Shown here: positions 29,224 to 37,949 of the stretch, piece after piece
How the letters are laid out: each line of letters opens with the position of its first letter
Numbering within the stretch: the stretch's first letter is position 1
Origin: Rikenellaceae bacterium
GTDB lineage: Bacteria > Bacteroidota > Bacteroidia > Bacteroidales > Rikenellaceae
Assembly: GCA_021201795.1 (NCBI GenBank)
Contig: JAJQEF010000017.1
Location: 1-64,000 of the forward strand
Direction of reading: 5' to 3'
Length of the DNA stretch: 64,000 nucleotides
Program-made: the position numbers and the translations under genes
Notes under the pieces: model-generated
The model's database searches: none
The model's input: the letters and a program-made list of their open reading frames with translations, nothing else
Told to the model about the DNA's origin: nothing

Positions 29224-29250
29224 AATAAGAGGGTTGGTAACCCTCTTATT
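29224..29250. terminator. Bidirectional terminator between pyk and the DUF3108 gene
   Basis: Twelve-base perfect stem AATAAGAGGGTT / AACCCTCTTATT with a three-base loop. It covers the last codons of the convergent DUF3108 gene and is flanked by A and T runs on both sides. Confidence 0.88.
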
Positions 29251-30061
29251 TTTTATTCAAAGTATGATTTAAATTGCTGTAACTTTTCAAGCGTGCTTTT
29301 ACAGAACCTACCCTTATAGGTGATTCCAGATAAACAGGGATCTTGTTTTCATCGTCCGACAGCCACAAAAAAAACTCGGAACCATCTTCGAACGACTCAT
29401 CTACAGAAGTAGTCAGCTGACATGAAAACTTTATCGTTTTGACCGTCCCTATTTTTGCGATTCTTTTCTCTTCCCTGCCAAGGAACTTATACTCCAACCT
29501 TTTTATCTTCTCATCCAAAACCAATTCTATATAACCCGAATATCCGTCTTTCACTTCTTCAAGAGGAGTATTTCTTAAATTGAAAAATAATGCAAGACCG
29601 TCGAGACTATCCTCTGTTAAATTCAAAGTTCTGTAATTATCGGTGCCTATTTTAGGATTTTTCCACCAGGTGTTTACCACCTTTTTATCCCAGTCGTAAG
29701 TCATATTTCCGCTACGTCTGTAACTTCCCTCCCTGATATTACTTTCTGCATAAACCGGCTTGAGATTATCTTTTCTCAGCCAGGTGCTATACTCGTCCCT
29801 TAGAATAAAGAACCAATTAAAAGATGCATAGGTTTGAGCTACTGCGTTAATATGATATGTATCGTGTCCTTTCATTTTAGTATCCTTGACATGGAATACA
29901 AACTCCGCCAGATCCGCTTTAACACCTATACTGTAACTGACAACATATGTCAGTTTCTCTCCCGCCTTAAATGCATTGTTTGTCTGTGAAAATCCAGACA
30001 CGCAAAAGAACGACAATGCCAGAATCATGGTGATTTTATATAGGAAACGCATTTTTTTCAT
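29246..30061 (-). CDS. Secreted DUF3108 domain-containing protein
   Basis: A 271-residue exported protein. The start MKKMRFLYK at 30061 gives a normal signal peptide ending at VSGFSQ (about residue 26); an upstream in-frame ATG is less likely. The body has the DUF3108 pattern: FKAGEKLTYVVSYSIGVKADLAEF, near 30-53 (in part), ARL/TWWKNP and the closing LPVYLESPIRVGSVKARL-like strand (here KIPVYLESPIRVGSVKARL). The family is predicted to form a beta-barrel-like or lipocalin-like fold in the periplasm, with no known role. It follows recG and may be its cotranscribed partner. Confidence 0.85.
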   Translation of the reverse strand: MKKMRFLYKITMILALSFFCVSGFSQTNNAFKAGEKLTYVVSYSIGVKADLAEFVFHVKDTKMKGHDTYHINAVAQTYASFNWFFILRDEYSTWLRKDNLKPVYAESNIREGSYRRSGNMTYDWDKKVVNTWWKNPKIGTDNYRTLNLTEDSLDGLALFFNLRNTPLEEVKDGYSGYIELVLDEKIKRLEYKFLGREEKRIAKIGTVKTIKFSCQLTTSVDESFEDGSEFFLWLSDDENKIPVYLESPIRVGSVKARLKSYSNLNHTLNKK

Positions 30062-30094
30062 AATTAAATAATTTCTCAAAAGTAGTAAAAAAAA

Positions 30095-32206
30095 TTAGGA
30101 AATCATACTGAAATCATAGATTTTATCAGCACTATACTTCCGGGCAAGAACCCTGAGTTTTCCGTTTTCCGTTTTATTTAGTAACGGATCTTTTTCCAGA
30201 ATTCGTATAGCTGCTTCACGCGCAATAGATAAAATTTGTCCGTCCTTGCCTAAATTCGCGATTTTAAGTTCAAAAGCCATACCACTTTGCTGCGTTCCCT
30301 GCAAGTCTCCTGCGCCTCTTAACTGTAAGTCGAGCTCCGCCAATTCGAAGCCGTCGGTAGTAGAAACCATGGCTTCCATACGTTTACGCGATTCTTTAGA
30401 TAACTTGACAGAAGTCATTAAAATACAATACGATTGTTCTCCCCCACGTCCTACACGTCCTCTTAACTGATGCAGTTGGGCCAATCCGAATCTTTCGGCA
30501 CTCTCGATCACCATAACCGTTGCATTAGGAACATTAACGCCTACCTCTATCACAGATGTAGCCAGAAGAATATTTGCCTTCCCGTCCTTGAACATTTTCA
30601 TTCCATAATCTTTTTCAGACTGTTTCATCTTCCCATGAACCACGAGAGTGACAAATTCAGGCGGCGGAAACGCTCTGGTTATTCCATCATATCCTTCCTC
30701 CAGATTGAGGTAATCCATTTTCTCGGACTCTTTTATAAGAGGATAAACTATATAAACCTGCCTTCCCTTTTTGATTTCATTCTTAACGAAACCGAGCATT
30801 CTCAACCGGTGCGAGTCATAAAAATGTATGGTTTTGATTGGTTTCCTTCCCGGTGGCAGCTCATCGATCACCGACACATCCAGATCGCCGTATAAGGTCA
30901 TAGCCAGCGTCCTCGGAATAGGAGTAGCGGTCATAACCAATATATGCGGAACATTTTCATTTTTCATCCACAGACGGGCACGCTGCTCCACTCCGAAACG
31001 GTGCTGCTCATCTATGATCACATATCCCAATTTATTAAAAACTACACGATCCTCAATAAGGGCATGCGTACCGATCATTATATCGATTTCTCCTTTCGCA
31101 AGCGAACTTAATATACGTTCCCTTTCGGATTTTGTCGTAGATCCTGTAAGAAGTTCGACTTTTACATTCAGCCCCAAGAGGAAATCCGAGAAGTATTCAA
31201 GGTGCTGATTTGCAAGAATCTCCGTGGGAGCCATTATGCAAGCCTGATAACCGTTATCAACCGCGATCAGCATACTCATCAGCGCGACCAGCGTCTTACC
31301 GCTTCCCACATCCCCCTGAAGCAAACGGTTCATCTGCTTACCGTTCAAAAAATCAAGCCTGATCTCTTTAAGCACTCGTTTCTGTGCATTGGTAAGAGGA
31401 AATTTCAGGTTATTTTTATAGAAGGAATTAAAAATATCGCCTACGTTGGAAAAAATAAAACCTTTGTAACTGATCTCCTGTTTCTTTTTTACAGAAAGAA
31501 TATTTAACTGAATTCCCAAAAGTTCCTCGAATTTTAACCGATACCTCGCAGAATTAAGCAACGTATTATTTTTAGGGAAATGTATATTATACAAGGCTTC
31601 CTTCAATCCCATCAAACCATAATCTTTCATCAAATGTTCAGGAAATGTTTCTTCAACACTGCCGTTCACATTCTCCCATGCAGTACAGATAATATTGAAA
31701 ATAACCTTGCTTGTAATATGATTCGATGTGAGTTTTTCCGTGACGCTGTAAACCCCAGTAACTTCCGGACGGAATTTATTTTGCGCGACCAGCGTCGATT
31801 CGATCTCCGGATGAATAATACTCATCACTCCGTTAAAAAAACCCGGTTTGCCGAATATTATGTATTCGCGTTCCTGTTCGATTTGTTTTTGAACCCAATT
31901 AATGCCTTTGAACCAGACGAGCTCCGCTCTTCCGGTACCATCCGATACTATAACCTTGAAACGTTTCTTATTTCGCTCTCCTAAAACCTGAATACTTTCG
32001 ACACGAGCACGGAGCTGGATAAAAGTCGTAACATCCTCTCCTACTTCCCTGATTTTAAATAAGCGGGATTTATCCAGATAACGATAAGGGAAAAAATACA
32101 AGAGATCGCCGATAGTAGTAATATTAAGCTCGCTCTTAAATAACTGAGCTCTTTTTTCGCCTACACCCGGTAAAAATTTTATTTCTTTATCGAATATCGA
32201 AGACAT
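30095..32206 (-). CDS. recG: ATP-dependent DNA helicase RecG
   Basis: Remodels stalled replication forks and branched DNA. 703 residues: an N-terminal wedge/OB domain (LPGVGEKRAQLFKSEL near 13-28), then the superfamily 2 helicase with LLQGDVGSGKTLVALM near 296-311, the DEQH box in IIDEQHRFGVEQR near 400-412, TATPIPRTLAMT near 428-439, and motif VI HQLRGRVGRG near 585-594, ending in the TRG-like helical hairpin. It is 8 bases after aroE and so probably read in the yqaA-aroE-recG transcript. Confidence 0.97.
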   Translation of the reverse strand: MSSIFDKEIKFLPGVGEKRAQLFKSELNITTIGDLLYFFPYRYLDKSRLFKIREVGEDVTTFIQLRARVESIQVLGERNKKRFKVIVSDGTGRAELVWFKGINWVQKQIEQEREYIIFGKPGFFNGVMSIIHPEIESTLVAQNKFRPEVTGVYSVTEKLTSNHITSKVIFNIICTAWENVNGSVEETFPEHLMKDYGLMGLKEALYNIHFPKNNTLLNSARYRLKFEELLGIQLNILSVKKKQEISYKGFIFSNVGDIFNSFYKNNLKFPLTNAQKRVLKEIRLDFLNGKQMNRLLQGDVGSGKTLVALMSMLIAVDNGYQACIMAPTEILANQHLEYFSDFLLGLNVKVELLTGSTTKSERERILSSLAKGEIDIMIGTHALIEDRVVFNKLGYVIIDEQHRFGVEQRARLWMKNENVPHILVMTATPIPRTLAMTLYGDLDVSVIDELPPGRKPIKTIHFYDSHRLRMLGFVKNEIKKGRQVYIVYPLIKESEKMDYLNLEEGYDGITRAFPPPEFVTLVVHGKMKQSEKDYGMKMFKDGKANILLATSVIEVGVNVPNATVMVIESAERFGLAQLHQLRGRVGRGGEQSYCILMTSVKLSKESRKRMEAMVSTTDGFELAELDLQLRGAGDLQGTQQSGMAFELKIANLGKDGQILSIAREAAIRILEKDPLLNKTENGKLRVLARKYSADKIYDFSMIS

Positions 32207-32214
32207 AATTATCC

Positions 32215-32958
32215 CTATTCACAGAATATTTTGTACCCTGCCTCCGCCTGCAAAATAAGCATTTCGTAACCATTCTTAACCATCGCCCCTTTGATCCGGC
32301 CTTTTCTAAGAAATTCGGTCTCTGCCGGATTATAAACAAGATCGTAAAGAAAATGTTCGTTTGTTACTGCATCGTAAGGAATTTCAACAGATTCCTGCGT
32401 TTCAGGAAATGTACCCAACGGCGTGGTGTTAATCAATAGTTTAAACTCCTTTATAGTTTCTTCGGTTACATCATCATAAGAGACTATCTCTTCCCTCTTT
32501 TTTCTCGATACTACCTTATAATCGATCCCAAGTTCTTTCAGTCCATACAAAACAGCTTTAGAAGCACCGCCTGTTCCGAATACGAGCGCCCTCGGACGTT
32601 CGTTCCCTATCATATTAAGGAGGGATTCCCTGAATCCGATAACATCGGTGTTATAACCTTTTAAACGAGGATGTTCGCCATCACGATAAATTTTAATACA
32701 GTTTACCGCACCGATCGTCTCCGCAGTAACATCCATTTCAGATAAAAACGCTATGACATCCTGTTTATACGGAATAGTAACATTCAAGCCTCTAAGATCA
32801 GGATTATCATTAATAACGGCAGTCAGTTTATTTATATCGTCCAAAGGATAATTTTCATATCTACTGTCATTTACTTTTTCCTTCAAAAATTTTTCACTGA
32901 AATATTTTTTCGAAAAAGAATGTCCGAGAGGATAACCTATCAAACCATAAACCTTCAT
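32215..32958 (-). CDS. aroE: Shikimate dehydrogenase
   Basis: Reduces 3-dehydroshikimate to shikimate with NADPH. At 247 residues it is slightly shorter than the classic AroE. Motifs are YPLGHSFSKKYF near 7-18 (substrate Ser), LNVTIPYKQDVI near 58-69 (catalytic Lys), GYNTDVIGF near 98-106 (catalytic Asp) and GTGGASKAV near 126-134 (NADP loop), with QAEAGYKIFCE at the end. The ATG shares one base with the yqaA stop (TAATG), a sign of translational coupling. Confidence 0.96.
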   Translation of the reverse strand: MKVYGLIGYPLGHSFSKKYFSEKFLKEKVNDSRYENYPLDDINKLTAVINDNPDLRGLNVTIPYKQDVIAFLSEMDVTAETIGAVNCIKIYRDGEHPRLKGYNTDVIGFRESLLNMIGNERPRALVFGTGGASKAVLYGLKELGIDYKVVSRKKREEIVSYDDVTEETIKEFKLLINTTPLGTFPETQESVEIPYDAVTNEHFLYDLVYNPAETEFLRKGRIKGAMVKNGYEMLILQAEAGYKIFCE

Positions 32959-33566
32959 TACACTACGTATTTAAGTACTATGAAACTACCAATCAATAAA
33001 ACTGTAAATGCAAGGGCAAGCATATTGAAATACTTATCTATAAATATTTTAATCGGAGGTCCGAACTTCCATATCATCCATCCAATAAGGAAAAATCTCA
33101 TTCCTCGACTGATTACGGATGCTATAACGAACATTATAAAATTAATATTGAACACCCCAGCAGTTATGGTGATAACCTTATACGGCAGCGGAGTAAAACC
33201 GGCTGTAAAGACAACCCAGAAGTTATATAGATCGTACTTCTCCTTAACTGAATAATATGCTTCTTCCGAAAAAACATACTTGAAGAAGAACCCTGCAAAG
33301 GAAGTAAATTCACCATCGGCCGTCAGCCAGGCAAAATGTCCGATACAATAACCTACCATTGCACCTAAAACCGAGCCTATCGTACAGATGGCGGCAAATT
33401 TGAAAGATTTTTTCACAGCACCAAGACAGCAGGCAATTAAAAGCACATCCGGCGGAATAGGAAAAAAACTGGATTCGGCAAAAGCATGTATTAACAAAGC
33501 CACCACTGCCCACTTAGTATCAGCCCAGTGCAGCACCCAGTCATAAGTTCTTCTGATAAAAGACAT
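32958..33566 (-). CDS. YqaA/DedA-type (VTT domain) membrane protein
   Basis: A 202-residue inner membrane protein with four to five hydrophobic segments and the small-residue-rich re-entrant pattern PPDVLLIACCLG near 38-49 and GSVLGAMVGYCIG near 64-76, followed by FTPLPYKVITITAGVF near 123-138. These are the SNARE-associated/VTT family hallmarks; related DedA proteins move undecaprenyl or other phospholipids across the membrane, while the role of the YqaA subgroup is open. First gene of the operon with aroE and recG. Confidence 0.88.
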   Translation of the reverse strand: MSFIRRTYDWVLHWADTKWAVVALLIHAFAESSFFPIPPDVLLIACCLGAVKKSFKFAAICTIGSVLGAMVGYCIGHFAWLTADGEFTSFAGFFFKYVFSEEAYYSVKEKYDLYNFWVVFTAGFTPLPYKVITITAGVFNINFIMFVIASVISRGMRFFLIGWMIWKFGPPIKIFIDKYFNMLALAFTVLLIGSFIVLKYVV

Positions 33567-33728
33567 GAAATTTTATTTTAATGACGACAAAGTAAACAAA
33601 TATTAATTAAATCTTTTACACACAGCGCAGGAAAATACAAATATATTTGATAACTTGCGTCGCAAAATAAAGTTGTTAATTGACTCGTTAATATACTCAG
33701 GTACAAGTTAAGGGTTAAATTTAGTTTT

Positions 33729-35342
33729 ATGTTTGAACAAAAATTTTCTACATTGGTCGAGCTGTATGACAACAGTGTGTGCAAATACTCGGGCAATGAA
33801 TGTTTTTCAGTATACGGAAAAGAAAAACTAACCTTTCATGATTTTTCTTTAAGAGTCGACCATTTAAGGAACATTCTTTCCGAAAACGGAATAAATTTAG
33901 AAGATAAAGTAATACTTCTCGGACAGAATATGCCTAACTGGAGCGCAGGATATTTTGCTACAGTAAAATCCGGTTCGGTAATCGTTCCTGTTCTTCCGGA
34001 TTTTTCCGAAGATGAAGTCAACGGAATTATTTCGCACTCGGACGCAAAAGCCATTATTATTTCTAAAAGGCAGTTGAAAAAGCTATCTGAAGAATCCAGA
34101 GAAAAACTCGATGTTATTATTTTAATGGACGATCTGTCTTTAATTAAAAGATGTAATAACAAGTCCGCATCAAAAAAAGATTATATACCTGCTTCCGACG
34201 ATATAGCAGCAATAATCTATACATCGGGAACCACATCCAAACCTAAAGGGGTAATGCTGACACATAATAATTTATGTTCGCAGTTGGCCATGGTAGAAGA
34301 TCTGCACAAAGTGGTTGCGGACGACGTATTTTTATCCATACTTCCGTTATCTCACACATACGAGTGCAGCCTCGGCATGCTGCTTCCTTTTATGCACGGA
34401 GCTTCTGTTGTGTATATAGAGAAACCTCCTACGGCAAATATACTTCTGCCGATACTTAAAGAGATCCGCCCTACGACGATTCTAAGCGTACCGCTGATTA
34501 TAGAAAAAATATACAAGAACAAGATACTTGCACAGATAAATGAAAAATCCCTGATCAGAAAAATTTATTCTACCAAATCAGGCAGGAAATTATTAAATAA
34601 AATTTTAGGGATAAAACTTAAGCAGACCTTCGGGGGAAGGGTAAGGTTCTTTGGTATAGGAGGCTCCAAATTAGATCCGATTGTAGAGAGATTCCTTTAT
34701 GAAGCAGAATTTCCATATGCAATCGGTTATGGCCTTACAGAAACCGCACCCCTTATTGCAGGCGTAAGCACTTCGACGGTGAAAATACAGTCCACTGGAC
34801 CTCAACTCAAAGGAGTAGAGCTTCGCATTTTAAACCCTAATCCCCAGACAGGAGAAGGAGAAATAATAGCCAAAGGCCCTAATATCATGGCAGGCTATTA
34901 TAAAAATGAAGAAGCGACCAAAGAAGCGTTTACTGAGGACGGATGGTTTAGAACGAAAGATTTAGGAGTATTTGATAAAAAAGGATATCTGTATATAAAA
35001 GGACGTCTGGGAAATATGATCCTGGGAGCCAGCGGAGAAAATATTTATCCGGAAGAGATCGAGCATGTGATCAACGGACACAGTATGGTGGTCGATTCTC
35101 TGGTGAAAGAAGAAAAAGGTAAGTTGGTTGCCCTCGTACAATTCAATAAAGAAGAACTGGAAAAGAAATACGATTCCATGAAAGATTCATTGGAACAAAA
35201 AATCGAAACTCTCAAACTGGAACTTATGCATTACGTAAACTCCAAAGTGAATCGTTTCTCAAGAATTTCCCTTGTCGTGGAACAAGCCAATACTTTCGAA
35301 AAAACACCAACTCATAAGATCAAAAGATTTTTATATCAATAA
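33729..35342 (+). CDS. AMP-binding long-chain acyl-CoA ligase
   Basis: An ANL-superfamily adenylate-forming enzyme of 537 residues, most similar in layout to FadD-type long-chain fatty acyl-CoA synthetases. P-loop IIYTSGTTSKPKGVMLTHNN near 162-181, YGLTETAPLIAG near 338-349, GWFRTKDLGVFDKKGYLYIKGR near 411-432 and the C-terminal hinge with the catalytic Lys near the end (THKIKRFLYQ). The last residue pair lies directly against rnpB. It may feed the etf/acyl-CoA dehydrogenase pathway elsewhere in the window, which is inference. Confidence 0.92.
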   Translation: MFEQKFSTLVELYDNSVCKYSGNECFSVYGKEKLTFHDFSLRVDHLRNILSENGINLEDKVILLGQNMPNWSAGYFATVKSGSVIVPVLPDFSEDEVNGIISHSDAKAIIISKRQLKKLSEESREKLDVIILMDDLSLIKRCNNKSASKKDYIPASDDIAAIIYTSGTTSKPKGVMLTHNNLCSQLAMVEDLHKVVADDVFLSILPLSHTYECSLGMLLPFMHGASVVYIEKPPTANILLPILKEIRPTTILSVPLIIEKIYKNKILAQINEKSLIRKIYSTKSGRKLLNKILGIKLKQTFGGRVRFFGIGGSKLDPIVERFLYEAEFPYAIGYGLTETAPLIAGVSTSTVKIQSTGPQLKGVELRILNPNPQTGEGEIIAKGPNIMAGYYKNEEATKEAFTEDGWFRTKDLGVFDKKGYLYIKGRLGNMILGASGENIYPEEIEHVINGHSMVVDSLVKEEKGKLVALVQFNKEELEKKYDSMKDSLEQKIETLKLELMHYVNSKVNRFSRISLVVEQANTFEKTPTHKIKRFLYQ

Positions 35343-35343
35343 A

Positions 35344-35697
35344 TAAGCTGAAAGGCTCTGCCGCTGTCCGTTTTACGGAGAGAGGAAAGTCCGGGCAACA
35401 CAGAGCGCCGTTCTTCCTAACGGGAAGATGTTCGTAAGGGCATAGTAGCGTAACAGAAAAAAACCGCCGTTCTGCGGCAAGGGTGAAAAGGTAGTGTAAG
35501 AGACTACCGGTATCCATGGCAACATGGATAGCCGTACGCCTAACGGGTTGCAAGACCATGTATACCGATGTTCGAGGGCTGCTCGCCCGAGTCGGGGGGG
35601 TAGGTTGCTGACGATTTATGAGGCGACTCATAAACTAGATAAATGGCAGAGGCTGTTTTATTAAACAGTACAGAACCCGGCTTATACTTTCAGCTTA
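35344..35697 (+). ncRNA. rnpB: RNase P RNA component (M1 RNA, class A)
   Basis: The catalytic RNA that trims tRNA 5' leaders. Both halves of the universally conserved core are present: GAGGAAAGTCCGGGC at 35382-35396 (P4 and CR I) and ACAGAACCCGGCTTA at 35670-35684 (CR V and P4'). The ends pair as P1 (TAAGCTGAAAG with CTTTCAGCTTA), which fixes both boundaries to within a base or two; the total of about 354 bases fits a Bacteroidetes class A RNA. It begins one base after the stop codon of the acyl-CoA ligase gene and is followed by a strong terminator. Confidence 0.96.
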
Positions 35698-35700
35698 AAT

Positions 35701-35728
35701 AAAAAAGAGGCCATATGGCCTCTTTTTT
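35701..35728. terminator. Bidirectional terminator between rnpB and the TrpB2 gene
   Basis: A 28-base perfect palindrome with core GAGGCCATATGGCCTC between six A and six T. It serves rnpB on one strand and the convergent trpB-like gene on the other, and overlaps the latter's stop codon by two bases. Confidence 0.9.
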
Positions 35729-37088
35729 ATAATTTATCAAGTTCCGATAAAGATTCGTTTATCATAGCATCGCTGATATCGTAATTTTGCAGATTCCCTG
35801 CGAAATATTGTTCGTAAGCATATAGATCCACGAGACCGTGTCCCGAAAGATTGAACAGGATAGTTTTCGATTTTCCTTCCTCTTTTGCTTTTTTAGCTTC
35901 GCGTATAGCCATTGCAATCGCGTGTGTGGATTCCGGTGCGGGAATAATACACTCAGTATTAGCGAATAACATTCCTGCTTCAAATGTCTCCAACTGCGGA
36001 ATCGAATGCGCTTCGATCAACCCGTCTTTCAATAACTGACTTACGACCGCACCTGCTCCATGATAACGTAATCCGCCTGCGTGGATATCGGAAGGCTGGA
36101 ACGAATGTCCGAGAGTATACATCGGGATCAACGGTGTCAAACCTGCCGAATCACCGAAGTCGTAATGGAACTTACCGCGTGTCAATTTCGGGCATGACTG
36201 TGGTTCTACTGCTAAGATCCTGATATTTTTACCTTCTTTGAGATTCTTTCTCAGAAACGGAAATCCCAGACCTGCAAAGTTGGATCCCCCTCCGAAACAA
36301 CCGATAACTATGTCCGGCATATCGCCGGCAATCTCCATTTGGGTAAGCGCCTCCTCTCCTATCACGGTCTGATGTATCGCCACATGGTTGAGTACACTTC
36401 CAAGAGTATATTTAGTTGTCTCCGGATTTTGTACGGCCAACTCGACTGCTTCCGATATAGCAAGCCCCAGACTACCCGAACAATCCGGATCTTTTTCCAA
36501 AGCTGCACGACCTGCGGAAGTCAATGTACTCGGTGACGGAATAACATCGGCTCCCCACGTATTCATCATTATTTTACGATAGGGCTTCTGATAATAACTT
36601 ACCTTGACCATGAAAACTTTAAGATCGATGTTAAAATGCTTACATACGAAACTTAAAGCACTTCCCCACTGCCCGCCTCCGGTCTCAGTCGTAAGATGTT
36701 TTATACCCTGCTTGTAATTATAGTATACCTGCGGAATAGCTGTATTAGGCTTGTGAGAACCGGCAGGGCTTACGCTTTCGTTTTTAAAGTATATTTTAGC
36801 AGGAGTATCCAGCGCCTTTTCCAGATTATAGGCCCTTACCAAAGGAGTCGGCCTCCATATCTTATAGAGATCCTGTACTTCTTCCGGAATATCGATGTAG
36901 CTTTCCTGGGATAGTTCCTGATTTATAAGTTCTTCTGCAAAAATCACCGACAATTCCTCTTTGGTCATCGGCTTCTTAGTGCCCGGATGAATAGGTGGAA
37001 GCGGTTTATTAGGCATATCGCCGACGATATTATACCATCTGGTCGGCATATCCTTCTCTTCAAGAATGATTTTTTTTACTCTCGTCAT
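35727..37088 (-). CDS. TrpB-like PLP-dependent tryptophan synthase beta (TrpB2 type)
   Basis: A 453-residue PLP enzyme of the TrpB2 group, which is longer than TrpB1 and found without trpA next to it. The PLP Lys is in GSHKPNTAI near 109-117, the glycine-rich phosphate site in CFGGGSNFAGLG near 244-255, and the loop TETGGGQWGSAL near 132-143. The ATG at 37088 (MTRVKKIILEEKDMPTRWYN) is preferred; the upstream in-frame ATG adds an unconserved hydrophobic stretch. TrpB2 enzymes can make tryptophan from indole or serve salvage; no other trp gene is nearby. Confidence 0.93.
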   Translation of the reverse strand: MTRVKKIILEEKDMPTRWYNIVGDMPNKPLPPIHPGTKKPMTKEELSVIFAEELINQELSQESYIDIPEEVQDLYKIWRPTPLVRAYNLEKALDTPAKIYFKNESVSPAGSHKPNTAIPQVYYNYKQGIKHLTTETGGGQWGSALSFVCKHFNIDLKVFMVKVSYYQKPYRKIMMNTWGADVIPSPSTLTSAGRAALEKDPDCSGSLGLAISEAVELAVQNPETTKYTLGSVLNHVAIHQTVIGEEALTQMEIAGDMPDIVIGCFGGGSNFAGLGFPFLRKNLKEGKNIRILAVEPQSCPKLTRGKFHYDFGDSAGLTPLIPMYTLGHSFQPSDIHAGGLRYHGAGAVVSQLLKDGLIEAHSIPQLETFEAGMLFANTECIIPAPESTHAIAMAIREAKKAKEEGKSKTILFNLSGHGLVDLYAYEQYFAGNLQNYDISDAMINESLSELDKL

Positions 37089-37182
37089 TTCAGGTTCAAC
37101 TTTTCTATTTAGGTTTTTATGTAGTAAAAATATTAATAATATTTGAAATACGTACATTTATTTAATGTCGAAGCGTTATTGA

Positions 37183-37213
37183 TTTGAGAAATCAAGAATT
37201 TTATATAATTTTA
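37183..37213 (+). promoter_or_regulatory. Promoter at the head of the TonB-C-like array
   Basis: TTTG (37183-37186), 19 bases, TAATTTTA (37206-37213; seven of eight matches to TAnnTTTG). Expected start near 37220, 20 bases before the first gene of the array. Confidence 0.6.
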
Positions 37214-37240
37214 TCAATATAAACCCAAAATAATATTCTT

Positions 37241-37876
37241 ATGAAAAATTTGAAAATAATTACTCTTCTCTTATTGTTATGTTATCTGGTACCTTCTGCA
37301 AGTGCGGAAAAATTAAAAGGAAAGGAAAAAAATTACGGTTTTGAATTTATGCGTGCTAAACGTGTAGCAATTCAGTTCGATGACAATGTCGATACATCTA
37401 ACATCACGGTAAATTCATTATCTTTCATGATCAAGATGTATATTTCCTATCCTTATCTTATTGACGATGAAATAAACATGTATCTCTTTGACGATAAATT
37501 TACTGCACCCAAATACAATAAAAGAAGCGTGGACTACTTCGGACTCGATTTTATGTTGAAATTCGAATCCCCGAAACTTAAATCCTACAACGATTACCTG
37601 TTGTATTCACAAACCAGGAATTCCATTTATGCCATAGTAATTGACACCGACGGTAAAGTATCCAAGGTTTCTCCTATCGAGCAAAACCTTATGCCTGAAG
37701 TAGAGAAACAGATAATAGAATTTTTATACGATTCAACAGGCTGGACTCCGGCCAAAATTCTTAACAAGGATGCCAAATGCGTATATATGATTAATATAAG
37801 CTTCGGTCATATTCCAGAAGATCAAGGTGAAGACGGTTGGAAAAAAGAACTCAAAAAACGAAAAAAAAATAAATAA
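37241..37876 (+). CDS. Exported protein with divergent TonB-C-like domain (array copy 1)
   Basis: A 211-residue protein with a signal-peptidase-I type leader (cut probably after SASA, about residue 22), not a lipoprotein. The C-terminal half reads as a diverged TonB-C fold: YAIVIDTDGKVSKVSPIEQNLMPEVEKQ near 131-158 (in part), then STGWTPAKILNKDAKCVYMINISFGH near 167-192, parallel to the WKP...WGHYR ending of the genes that follow. The tail is lysine-rich. The N-terminal part (NYGFEFMRAKR near 31-41) corresponds loosely to the PDAGFKYKIR motif of the other copies. It is probably the most distant member and possibly the ancestor-like copy. No function is known. Confidence 0.8.
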   Translation: MKNLKIITLLLLLCYLVPSASAEKLKGKEKNYGFEFMRAKRVAIQFDDNVDTSNITVNSLSFMIKMYISYPYLIDDEINMYLFDDKFTAPKYNKRSVDYFGLDFMLKFESPKLKSYNDYLLYSQTRNSIYAIVIDTDGKVSKVSPIEQNLMPEVEKQIIEFLYDSTGWTPAKILNKDAKCVYMINISFGHIPEDQGEDGWKKELKKRKKNK

Positions 37877-37900
37877 ACAGCTCTTTTTCGCTTTAAATGT

Positions 37901-37945
37901 AACTTTCTGTAGGTTTATTTCGTTTTAAACTTACAGAAAGTTTTT
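37901..37945 (+). terminator. Hairpin with T-run immediately before array copy 2
   Basis: Stem of 16 pairs (37901-37916 with 37927-37942, one G-T pair) around a ten-base loop, followed by five T. It has the form of an intrinsic terminator for copy 1 but ends only 4-5 bases before the ATG of copy 2 (37950), so it could also control that gene. Confidence 0.75.
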
Positions 37946-37949
37946 ATTT

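Noticed and set aside
35320..35631. 103-codon minus-strand frame across rnpB
   Set aside because: It overlaps the conserved core of RNase P RNA, which explains the sequence fully.
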